Shown here: piece by piece, positions 55,267-64,000 of the stretch | Numbering within the stretch: the first letter of the stretch is position 1 | How the letters are laid out: the number at the start of each line of letters is the position of its first letter | Assembly (NCBI GenBank): GCA_030280995.1 | Contig: JASXTE010000002.1 | Coordinates: forward strand, 31,324,683-31,388,682 | Length of the DNA: 64,000 bases | Source: Hemileia vastatrix | Taxonomy: Eukaryota > Basidiomycota > Pucciniomycetes > Pucciniales > Zaghouaniaceae | Reading direction: 5' to 3' | Made by a program: the position numbers and the translations under genes | Notes under the pieces: generated by a model | What the model was told of the DNA's origin: nothing | Seen by the model: only the letters and a program-made list of their open reading frames with translations | Database searches by the model: none

Positions 55267-56556
55267 TTACTCAGGAACATAAGCAGGATTATCATCATTA
55301 TTAGGCAGAGGTACTCTAGATAACATATCTACATTAGAGTGCAAGGTTCCTGCTCTATGTGTAATAGTCATCCGTCCTCTGTATTCTTGTACAGCTAATT
55401 GCCATCTAAACATGTGTCTATTAGGAGTTTTCATGTTTAAGAGTGACTTAACTGCACTACAGTCAGTTATTAACTCAAATCTTTGGTCTTCCAGGTAATA
55501 ATGTAGCTTTTCAAGAGCCCATACTACTGCCAAACATTCAAGTTGAGTAGCACCATATTTCAATTCACCACTTCTCAGAGTACGTGAAATATAGCAGATT
55601 ACTACTTCTGACATTTTACCTTCAATAAGTTGTTTTTGATGCAAAGCAGCACCCAGTCCAATAAAACTTGCATCTGTATATAATACAAAAGGTAATTGGA
55701 AATCTGGTAATCCCAAGATAGGAGCTGTCATTAAACATTCTTTCAACTTATTAAAAGCTTGTTGTCTTTCATTATTCCAAATGAAAGCTTCAGATTTCTT
55801 TATCAGTGTGGTCAGTGGTGCTGCAATTGATGGGTAGTTTTTTATATATTGTCTATAATAACCACACATTCCAAGAAAAGATTGTACATCCTTCACATTT
55901 TGAGGAATGCCAATATTCTTTATTGAAGCCACTTTATTTTGGTCTACACATATTTGTAAGCCAGATACAATATGACCAAGCACTTTTAAAGATTCAAACC
56001 CAAATTTACATTTTTTCAATGCAAGGGTCATTTTTATTTCATCCATTTTCTGAAATACTTTCCTTAAATGGATTAAGTGTTCATCAAAATTTTTAGAGAA
56101 CACTATTATGTCATCAATGTATACCATTAACCATCCCTCAATCATTTCATTATGGAATGTTATATCCATTAACTTTTGAAATACTGATGGAGCATTCTTT
56201 GGTCCAAATGGCATTCTGACATACTTATAAATTCCCATGTGTGTTGTTATCAACAAAAAGTTCTGTGAATTCTTTTCAACAGGAATTTGATGGTACCCTT
56301 TATTTCCATCTAGGCAACTTATATATTTAGCACCTTTAAGGGTAGCATGTATAGAGGCAATCCTTGGCAAGGGATAAATATCATCTACTGTAAATGTATT
56401 TAATGCTCTATAATCACCGCACAGTCTTGCTTTATCTTGTTCATAAGAAATCAGCACTGGTGATATTACACAATATTTTGGTGTAGTTTCAACCTTCTCA
56501 AGAATGTTCATTTTTAATAACATCTTAATATTATCCTCTATGTCTTTCCTCTTCAT
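55267..56556 (-). pseudogene. pol: Gypsy-B reverse transcriptase-RNase H (pol part 2)
   Basis: 429 aa. RT motifs: PVLISYEQDKARLCGDYRAL, GYHQIPV, RMPFGPKNAPSVFQ and the catalytic MVYIDDIIVFS near residue 146. RNase H begins at LYTDASFIGLGAALHQ near 295. The first Met overlaps the stop of the preceding ORF as ATGA (56553-56556). The natural link would be PYP-(C/A)SPMKRKDIED, so the -1 offset is either a frameshift mutation or a stop-restart/frameshift signal. A TAA at 55267-55269 separates it from integrase. Confidence 0.92.
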
Positions 56557-56981
56557 TGGTGAGCAGGGTATGGTTTCTTTTTAAGACTAGCAGGAATATT
56601 ATCCATATCACAGGTTAAACTAATTTTCATTTCATGATCTTTTACAAGGCCAAGTTCATTTGTACCATGTGCAAAAGCCATTGGAAAAGCTTTAATTAAT
56701 TCCAAAATATTATCTTTCTCAGTTTCACTTATCTGAGTGCCAAATGATGCTTTTGAAATTTCTGTTTCCAGAAGTTCCATCTCATTGGATTCTCTTCCTT
56801 TAGACGGGGAATTTGTTACTGACTCAATGTGTAAGACTGTGTTAAAAGAATTTATTTTAAATTTCCTTTTACCATTCATTCCAATTGTAAAATTGTTATT
56901 AGCAGGGTCTAATTTTACACCAAATTTAGTCAGAATATCATTTCCAATGATAAAACAGTTACTACAATTTGTATTATCCAT
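56553..56981 (-). pseudogene. pol: Gypsy-B protease C-terminal half and linker (pol part 1)
   Basis: 142 aa in the same frame as gag, behind the TAA at 57018-57020. The frame is open from just after that stop (HGYVRVTCDFVVMDN), continuing the retropepsin fold (NCFIIGNDILTKFGVKLD). It leads into the region before RT (KKPYPAHQ) and then stops at TGA. Confidence 0.85.
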
Positions 56982-57017
56982 TACTACAAAGTCACAAGTT
57001 ACCCTTACATAACCATG

Positions 57018-59552
57018 TTAGTGTTTAAAGAAAACAGCAGCTTTGTATTTACCAATGGGGTGTAGTACTGATCCAAAACCTCTCCAATTTTTATTCTGAA
57101 GTGGTTCAAGCTTAAACTTATATTCACTATCAATTTTCTGTAATGTATTAGTGGAAACAACTGAACCAGCAGCTCCTGTGTCCAATACTATATTAAAATT
57201 TTCACCAGAAATGATAGCTGGAACCGTGATAGGTGTCATTCTAAAGTTATCAGCTTGTATATCCTTAATGATTTCAGCATCCTCAAAATTCATTAAAGAT
57301 TCATTTGAGTCCATATTTAATATTGGATTTTCAAAGATGGACAAATCATCTTCCAACATACAGACTTCATTTTCATCACTATATGAGATATTGCTGTCAT
57401 AATCACTTGATTCTTTACTTTTTCCAGTTTCAGTTTCAGATTCACGTTGATTTTCAACAATATTTATGTTTTTCTCACATTTGTGACCTTTGACCCAAGG
57501 TTTGTTACACTTATAACAAGTATTTGTTTCATACTTTTTAGGTACTACAGTTGCAGTAGGTTTTTTCTGCTTCTCCTGAAGTGTTTTTGAATTCTGAGTT
57601 TTTACAGGTTCAACATTTTGCTTATAAGTGGAATACCTTGATTCATACTTATGGTTTAATAATATTTCATTGCAAATATTAATAAAGTCAGAATATTCAG
57701 TAACATTTAATGTTCTAGCTACAACAATGTCTCTGACAGATATAGGTAATTTGTATATTATCTTATCTTTCCATAAGTTAAAATCCATATGAGGCTCAAT
57801 GGCTTTTAATATTTTGTTTAAATTCATTAAAAATACCATAGGTTTGTCACCATTCAACGGATTATACCTAGTCTTCTCATACAGTCTCTGCTGAGTAAGC
57901 CTGAATTTAGAACCTCCAAATTGTTTTTCAATAAGTTGTTTCCATTCAGCCCAAGAGTAGTCTCTACCCTCACTTAAGACAGCTTCAAACCATAATAAAG
58001 CAACATCCTTAAATAAAGAAATTAATTTTGATGTTATCTCTTCATCTGGTAACTTATATGAGAATTTCAAGTTGTCAATTCTTTGAATAAAATGTTGCCA
58101 ATCAGAGCTGGCTTCCCCATCATAAGTTGGGTACTGATCTATCTTAGGCCAGTTCTTCTGATTGGATTTTATCTCACTAATCTTAGGTAAATTCAACAAC
58201 TCATTCACTTTTGATAAATGGTCTTGTATTTCTTCCTGCACGGATTTGTGACTTACATTTTCAGATTTGACACTACCACCAGATGGTTTTAATTGTGGTG
58301 GTACAGGGAAGGAATGAGATTCACTTTTGCCAATGAAAGGATTATTATTATATTGATTATACTTATGATTATCCTGGTTCATTATTAGATTGGCAGTTTC
58401 AATCTCAACTTTAGTTAATCTTTGTAGCAACTCAGAGACACTTTGATTTGTCTGGGCAAAAGATAACTTTGTTCTTGATTCAGTTTTTAATAAGTGTGTT
58501 TCATATAATTTTTCTAACTCACAAAATTTGTTTGAAAGGTCATTATATTTATTACTCAATGAATCATATTTAAGAGTTAGAGACAAATGTTCTTTCTCTA
58601 ATTCTTTATTACGTGTTGCTAATTGAGAAATGTTCAATGTTAAGGATGAAATTGTATCACTAGTGAGCTTAACTGTCTGTTCCTCACAATCAGTCATTCT
58701 ATTCCACAATGCTGAAACAATTCTATGGACAGTTGGATTATTGTTAAAATATTCCATGTCCTCCTTTTCAATTCTCTCACTCTCCTGTGAACTTCTCATC
58801 TCACTAGTAGGTGGTTTCAACTGAGGATTAACTGTATTATCATTGTATATAGTACTGTTATTATGGACAAAAGACAAGTCAGGTGTATCTACTCTAAAAC
58901 CTAAATTTCTTAAATCCTCCTCTATTTGTTGTACAGATTTAACATCAATAGAATTACCTATATTGTAATTATCAGCATTATGTCTAATCTGAGAGGGTAA
59001 GTTACTTACCAAGGGATGGTTGCCAGTCCTGATTTTTGGCGCTTTTTTCCCTTGTAAGGGTGAGCTGAGAAAGTCAGATGAGGGGGCGGATCCCTGTTGC
59101 AACTGTGGCTTGTCCACTGTTGGTGAAACCAGTCCCATTTCCATTTGTCTACCAGGATTTTCTCCTGGGAGTGAGTGAACCCTCCTTGGGTAGGGGGTTG
59201 CTGATTTGATTGATTGGGCTGGCCTCCCTTTAATTCTGCCATTGCCTGATTCATCTGCTGAAATCCTACCTTGCAATTGTTTTGAAACTGCTCTACCTCT
59301 TTGAACATGAGAGATTTTGATTCCTCTAGCTTCAGAACCTGTTTGGCCAGGTGGGACAGTTGATCCTGAAGAGGAGGAGACGTCTTTTTGATAGTTATCT
59401 TTTTTAAGAGGGCGTCCTTTTCCTCTATACTCATGCTTTCTGGCTGGGGGTACTGTTGTCCCTCCATGGTGATGTCCTGGAAAGTTTTTATTAGCTTTAG
59501 ACCTGGTATTATAAGCAGGCTGTTCACTTACACTATCCTGGGGAGCACTCAT
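57018..59552 (-). CDS. gag: Gypsy-B Gag with start of retropepsin
   Basis: 844 aa. Residues 1-190 are basic and Pro/Gly/Ser-rich (YNTRSKANK). Residues about 270-390 are coiled-coil-like (SQLATRNKELEKEHLSLTLK). A capsid domain follows (YPTYDGEASSDWQHFIQRID near 475), then a zinc knuckle, CYKCNKPWVKGHKC near 677, of the CX2CX7HXC type usual in chromoviruses. The protease active site is VLDTGAAGSVVS near 789. The ORF ends inside the protease at a TAA (57018-57020), whose downstream frame remains open. A second open frame overlaps the first 180 codons (59006-59527). Confidence 0.9.
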   Translation of the reverse strand: MSAPQDSVSEQPAYNTRSKANKNFPGHHHGGTTVPPARKHEYRGKGRPLKKDNYQKDVSSSSGSTVPPGQTGSEARGIKISHVQRGRAVSKQLQGRISADESGNGRIKGRPAQSIKSATPYPRRVHSLPGENPGRQMEMGLVSPTVDKPQLQQGSAPSSDFLSSPLQGKKAPKIRTGNHPLVSNLPSQIRHNADNYNIGNSIDVKSVQQIEEDLRNLGFRVDTPDLSFVHNNSTIYNDNTVNPQLKPPTSEMRSSQESERIEKEDMEYFNNNPTVHRIVSALWNRMTDCEEQTVKLTSDTISSLTLNISQLATRNKELEKEHLSLTLKYDSLSNKYNDLSNKFCELEKLYETHLLKTESRTKLSFAQTNQSVSELLQRLTKVEIETANLIMNQDNHKYNQYNNNPFIGKSESHSFPVPPQLKPSGGSVKSENVSHKSVQEEIQDHLSKVNELLNLPKISEIKSNQKNWPKIDQYPTYDGEASSDWQHFIQRIDNLKFSYKLPDEEITSKLISLFKDVALLWFEAVLSEGRDYSWAEWKQLIEKQFGGSKFRLTQQRLYEKTRYNPLNGDKPMVFLMNLNKILKAIEPHMDFNLWKDKIIYKLPISVRDIVVARTLNVTEYSDFINICNEILLNHKYESRYSTYKQNVEPVKTQNSKTLQEKQKKPTATVVPKKYETNTCYKCNKPWVKGHKCEKNINIVENQRESETETGKSKESSDYDSNISYSDENEVCMLEDDLSIFENPILNMDSNESLMNFEDAEIIKDIQADNFRMTPITVPAIISGENFNIVLDTGAAGSVVSTNTLQKIDSEYKFKLEPLQNKNWRGFGSVLHPIGKYKAAVFFKH
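59006..59527 (-). CDS. Alternative-frame ORF overlapping Gypsy-B gag start
   Basis: 173 aa, or 153 from the Met at about 59467 (MEGQQYPQPESMSIEEKDAL). It lies in the +1 frame relative to gag. Its composition is that of a Gag N-terminus: a Leu/Lys/Glu coiled coil (SHLAKQVLKLEESKSLMF) followed by a Gln/Asn/Pro-rich tail. The main frame over the same DNA is low-complexity. Gypsy-C has the same order, a coiled-coil frame followed by a Pro/Ser-rich frame (1336-983 then 1008-502). It may be a real first ORF joined to gag by frameshifting or a chance overlap. Confidence 0.35.
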   Translation of the reverse strand: MNSLLIIPGLKLIKTFQDITMEGQQYPQPESMSIEEKDALLKKITIKKTSPPLQDQLSHLAKQVLKLEESKSLMFKEVEQFQNNCKVGFQQMNQAMAELKGGQPNQSNQQPPTQGGFTHSQEKILVDKWKWDWFHQQWTSHSCNRDPPPHLTFSAHPYKGKKRQKSGLATIPW

Positions 59553-60062
59553 ATTGTTCAGAATAACAATATTTTACGTCTACAAAAGGAAAAACTCTGT
59601 GGAATTAGTAGACAAAAGATATTAGTAATTATATTACTAATAAAAAAGCAATGGAGCTTACCCTGAATTTATATCTTTATTTATTTAAATAAAATATAAG
59701 AAAAATTCGAAAAAATCTGTTAAAAATATAATAATAAGTTTAACTAGACCTCTATAAGGGTGAATAATTAGCTTACAAAGCTTTAGCCAAATACCAATTT
59801 AATTGGGTGTTATATTGGTGTCCAAATACCAAGTGAAATTGGGTTTATATTGGGTACAGTTACTACTGTAAATATCTAATTTTTATGATAAAAAATTAGT
59901 ACAATTATTATAAGGGTTCTTTTCCGCAATCAATGAGTTATGATGACCCACTAATATGCAGCAGACCCAAATATTTGGTTAATTTTGAGTTGTACTAAGG
60001 TAAAAATCACGTCCCAAGGCTTATACTAAATAATAAGTAAAATATAAGGAAAGACCCCCAAT
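59553..60062 (-). other. Gypsy-B leader
   Basis: Untranslated DNA between 5' LTR and gag. In element sense the LTR end is followed by ATTGGGGGTCTTTCC; a primer site starting TGG can be placed there but the tRNA is unclear. A short repeat (CCAAATACCAA...AATTGGG) occurs twice near 59790-59855. Confidence 0.6.
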
Positions 60063-61239
60063 TGTCAGTACAGTCTAGTATATAAGTATGATATAATAGT
60101 GTTATTTTATGGTCCTACTACTTATTAATAAATGATTTAGTGATTAAACCTCAGGGGAAGATTAACAAAATAGTTATACTCAAATAAAACTCACAATACT
60201 TGGATTTAAATGCGTGCTAGTGGTGGAAAATAGAAGAATAAAATATAGTTATAGCTTTTATAAAGATAATATCAATTTATAAGGGCTTTATAATATATTT
60301 CTGAATACTAATAATTGTATTGTAGTGTTTGTTTGAAGTGTAGTAATTGAATGATGATAATAAACCGTCAAAATCCCTTCTTACTTATACCCAAATCCAC
60401 TGGAGTGCACAGACCTTCAATCCAGATGATGTCACTGCTATCCCCGGCAATTACAGCACTTTGAGGGCCCATCACCTCCCCATGGCGTCCACTTCAAGCA
60501 GTTTCAACACCCAGACCTCCAGTAAGGACCCTCCATCACTATTAATAATAACACAGAGTCATACCATAAATAGAAATCCCAGATAAAAGCGGATACCATA
60601 AAGAAACAGGTAAAATAAATGATCAAAAAGAGATTTAATGAAACTAAAAGCATATAAAGGAAACAAATAAAATGTCCAAGCCCCCAATAACATCCCCAAG
60701 CATCCACATTAACCCAAAAACATCTTTCCAACCCATAAATCCGTGAATAACCATCCAAGGAAGTAATTTTAGTTGTCCAAACTGGGTGTATGCGCCTGAT
60801 ATAGGTGTCTATGCTTCTGTAGGTGTTGTGAATCCACTGATTTCGTCCATATGACCTAAAATAAGCAGAAAAACAAAGTTTATAGGCTATTAAGGGGCTA
60901 AAACCCACTTATATACCTAAATATACATAATATACTGCATATTTCACTGAATATGAGATTTATGTATACATATAAGCTTATGTATGTCAATAATTACTTC
61001 ATATCACTTAAGATAAGTATATTATGACTCCATTAACACCTTAATAAGTATTATTAGGCCATGGATAAGCTATTTAAACTATTATAAATTATATAATAGA
61101 ATAATAATTATATATATATATAATAAAATAATATATATTATTATTTTAACCTTATTTTTAAGATATAAGCTTAATCTAATTAAGGTTATCTTATTTTAAG
61201 CATAAGAAATACTCAGTCCTAAGGATATTTAGGCTGACA
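60063..61239 (-). repeat. Gypsy-B 5' LTR
   Basis: Nearly identical to 52395-53571 and of equal length. Confidence 0.95.
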
Positions 61240-61244
61240 CCTAT

Positions 61245-62690
61245 CTTTCAATTTCCACAAACAGGTTTGAATTAGGTTCAGTGGGGTCTGAGATTTTGAC
61301 CTTTAAAGTTGAGCCTTTTTTTCAAATTTTACTTAATTTATTTCAGGTTTATATATTGCAAAATTAGAGAATAAGGCTTCTGAAAATCTTATCTGATTAT
61401 ATTCTAGGCTTTTATCTCCCTCTTTTTCGAATTTAAATCATCATTTTTCAAGTTTTTGTGCAATTTTTAAAAGAAGAGTCAGAATAAGGGTAAGGTTTAT
61501 TTTTATCTACTGTCCTTTTAGCTGAAGATACTTCTGAAGCCTATTTTTCATTTCCACCAAACTGATTTGAATTTAGTTCAGTGGTTTCTGAGATAGATAC
61601 CTTTAAAGTTGAGGCTTTATTTTCCAGATTTCACTTTTATATATTTCATAATGAATATCATAACATTTACATCATGTATTTATCCTTCCAAATCCCTATG
61701 ATTATCTAGGCTTCTATCTCCCACTTTTTAGAATTTTCATCATCACTTTTCAATTTTTTGTGCAATTTTTAAAATCAGAGTCAGTTTTAGGGTTAGGTTT
61801 ATTCAAATCTACTTCCTGTTAGCTGAAGATACTTCTGAAGCCTATCTTTCATTTCCAGCAAACCGAATTGAATATGGTTTAGTGGTTTCTGATATATTGA
61901 ACTTCAAAGTTGTGCCTTTTTTTTCCAATTTCATGTTTATTTATTTCATAATTCATATAATAACATTTAAATCATGCATTTATCCTTCCAGATTCCTTAA
62001 ACTACCTTTCTTTTTACTTATTATTCAGCCCTTTAATCAAGGTGTGTTTTTTTTTTTTTTACCATTTTAATATTTCTAACCCTTCACTTATTTTTTCTGC
62101 TCTTATCAGATCAGTCAAAAGTTGTTACAGTGAATCAACAAGGTAAAAAAAAAGAAGGTAAAGTTGAAAAATTTATAAACCTTTAGGTAGATAAATTTTT
62201 TTGGGGGATTTTTAAAGTCATCAAATATTTTTTATTCTTTCATAAAGTTTTAATAAATAAATCTGATATTTTAATTTACTAAACTAAAGTAATGAGCCAA
62301 GGACCTAGTGCTCTATAAGCAGTAATTATGATAAAATTAAATTGTTTCATGGGTTTCATCTTGTCTATACCTGTGGAAAGTCCCAAACTTAGTTTCTAGA
62401 TTTGTTCCGTATTTTGGCTTGAGGAATTGTCATTATTTTAAAACTAGTAAATTTGATATATCTTATATATTTATTTATTAATTTATAAAATTATATTAAA
62501 ATTTGGTGATTTTCACCCCTTACTTCAATAAAATTCAGGGAAGAGTATTGCCAAAATTTTAAAATCTGACATGGAAAATTAGCCAATTATTAAAATTTAG
62601 TGATACCCACCCCTTGCTTCAATAAAATTCAGGTGAGGGTATTTCCAAATTTTTCAAACAGATATAAAATTTTGTTCACTTAGCTTTATA
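61245..62690. repeat. Family R with about 300-bp tandem units
   Basis: Three units start near 61241, 61540 and 61840 with CTATCTTTCATTTCCA-type sequence followed by TTCAGTGGTTTCTGAGAT and CTTTAAAGTTGAGCC. They match, inverted, 20278-20372 and 20580-20690. From about 62100 to 62690 the sequence pairs with 19500-20050 (TACCCACCCCTTGCTTCAAT against GAGGTAAGAGGTGGGTA). Non-coding throughout; the frame at 61882-62070 is within a unit and not supported. Confidence 0.75.
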
Positions 62691-64000
62691 TAGAAATATA
62701 AATCAGTGGTGAGGTGATTAAATTATGTTGGTGATGATGCTTTTTACACAGGTTTCAGTATTATTTTACCATCTGAAATTCCAAAAGTGCAATATTTTGG
62801 AGTCGAGTGAGGAAAAATAGTGTTTTTGTCAGGCTAAGGTCAAGTACAAGGATGTGAACTAGCTTGAATGGTCAGTTGTCTAAAAGATTTTAATTGGTCC
62901 TATATGAATACTGTAGTTTTAATCCACTAAGTTGTAAAATATAATCAAATATAAAGGTCTCAGTAATATAATTCTCACTATTCTTATATATGGCTTAAAA
63001 TCTTTGTAGTTGGTAGAAAAATAGATTATATAATTCAGATACTATTCAAAAGTCTTATAAAAGTACTAATTGATATGTATTGTAATTTATTTGGTTATAT
63101 TGGTTAAATTGTAATGATAAAGAATGTAGAAACAAGACCCAAAAACCTCCTCCTTTTATACACACTGAGTTCCCCAATAAATCCCTTGATATACCATCCA
63201 ATACACAGTTAATGACGCCTCAAAACAACTAAAAGACCTTCCCATCAACATCCCTAGTGACCCATGACATAATTAGACAAGTAACAACTGCCAAAATACT
63301 GTAATAATAAGGGAGATCCATCAAAATTAAAGTAAAAGACAAAAAGAGAGTATATGCATATAAAACAATGATATAAAAGACTAAAGGGGACTTTTTAAGG
63401 TTAAAAATAGCTTAATAATAAGGGGGATTTACTGTAGAAATAATGGGGCTAATCCTGACATTATACTACGTGAAATTCCCATTCAAAAATAACCAAAATT
63501 GACTGAGAAACCACCCAAAAACTTAAAAAATGAGCGTGAGATGTGGGGTAACTACATGTAGTTCTTGGCAGGTGCTTGCACGGGTAAATCCTTGACTAAA
63601 ATTAGGCGAATTTAAGCGTGGTGATGAAATAAAGTGCCAAGAGTGAGGTTATTAATGAAATTAGTGCATATAAAAAAGGTCAATGCATTATTAATTAAGC
63701 TAGGACACTAAATAAGCGCCTGTCGCCTATTTTAGTGTGTTTCCCCACAGTGGGCGTAGAATGTGGGGTAATTATAGTGTGAAAAAGCTAACTTTGCTAA
63801 AAATGAAGCTATTCACACAGGAAAAAAGCAGGCAGTATGTGGCCAGTACACAGAAGCCATTTCTGGCATAAAAAACACCAAATTTGAAAAGTGTTCTTTT
63901 TATGCATTTAAATAGCCAAATCAATAGTTCTAATTGAGCCCAATTGATCTGTCAAAGCGCAATTTTGATATTCTCAATTTTATAGCGCATATAGTCAACT
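62691..64000. other. Terminal interval, no gene
   Basis: AT-rich. On the minus strand GTGTATAAAAGGAGGAGG near 63148-63165 resembles the TATA region of an LTR. GTGGGGTAA occurs near 63544 and 63763 in similar contexts. No LTR end or ORF can be fixed within the window. Confidence 0.35.

Larger units (their letters stand above)
52395..61239 (-). mobile_element. Chromovirus-type Ty3/Gypsy element Gypsy-B
   Basis: Two 1177-bp LTRs (52395-53571 and 60063-61239) with about five differences by eye mark a recent insertion. TSD is CCTAT at 52390-52394 and 61240-61244. Order on the minus strand is gag-protease, RT-RNase H, integrase with a C-terminal chromodomain, then a purine tract and the 3' LTR. 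Pol is broken by two in-frame TAA codons and one frame change, so this copy looks defective despite its youth. It inserted into a family R unit after or independently of the 27-kb transposon next door. Confidence 0.95.

Overview
The window looks like repeat-rich nuclear DNA of a fungus. It is strongly AT-rich, has short (about 60-120 nt) GT-AG introns, and is built almost entirely of nested transposons. The chromovirus, the Plavaka-like (CACTA/EnSpm group) transposase and above all a Tet-like 2OG-Fe(II) oxygenase of a type I associate with rust fungi make a basidiomycete, probably a member of the Pucciniales with a large genome, the best guess. No species can be named and no ordinary host housekeeping gene is visible.

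Layout. 1-5400 holds the decayed gag, repeat-rich leader and 5' LTR of an old minus-strand Ty3-type element (Gypsy-C), split by a 2.2-kb terminal-inverted-repeat (TIR) element at 1577-3782. A second, related LTR (5476-5815 plus 18472-19209) is split by a young, complete 12.65-kb minus-strand Gypsy element (Gypsy-A, 5816-18467, TSD GCGG). 19210-24564 is gene-free repeat DNA with two small CACTA-type MITEs and a truncated TIR element. 24565-51658 is a 27.1-kb DNA transposon with CACCA-starting TIRs and a 3-bp ATA duplication. It sits in a repeat (family R) that continues at 51659 and is broken again by a young minus-strand chromovirus (Gypsy-B, 52395-61239, TSD CCTAT). Family R resumes at 61245 and runs to about 62690; an inverted copy lies at about 19500-21400. 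The last 1.3 kb has no gene.

The most interesting object is the 27-kb transposon. Inside one pair of TIRs it carries six spliced genes: an SNF2/Rad5-type ATPase (25460-27888 +), an unknown gene overlapping it tail to tail (27872-29020 -), a Plavaka/Tnp2-type DDE transposase (30069-33447 +), two unknown genes (33874-35551 + and 38738-41169 +) and a Tet-like dioxygenase (41969-43101 -). It also carries a 1.5-kb long inverted repeat studded with TTCGATCGAA palindromes (about 35770-37280) and a cluster of about a dozen GC-rich perfect hairpins (44925-45779). One reading is a cargo-bearing CACTA element that brings its own chromatin-opening ATPase and its own DNA- or RNA-base oxidase. That functional reading is inference; the gene content and the boundaries are read from the sequence.

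A second unexpected signal is a short stem-loop in Gypsy-A. It occurs in roughly 35-40 copies in non-coding DNA and inside pol. The loop is always six bases and the stem changes on both sides together (AGTC/GACT, AGGTC/GACCT, ACCTC/GAGGT, TCCTC/GAGGA), as expected if the fold itself is selected.
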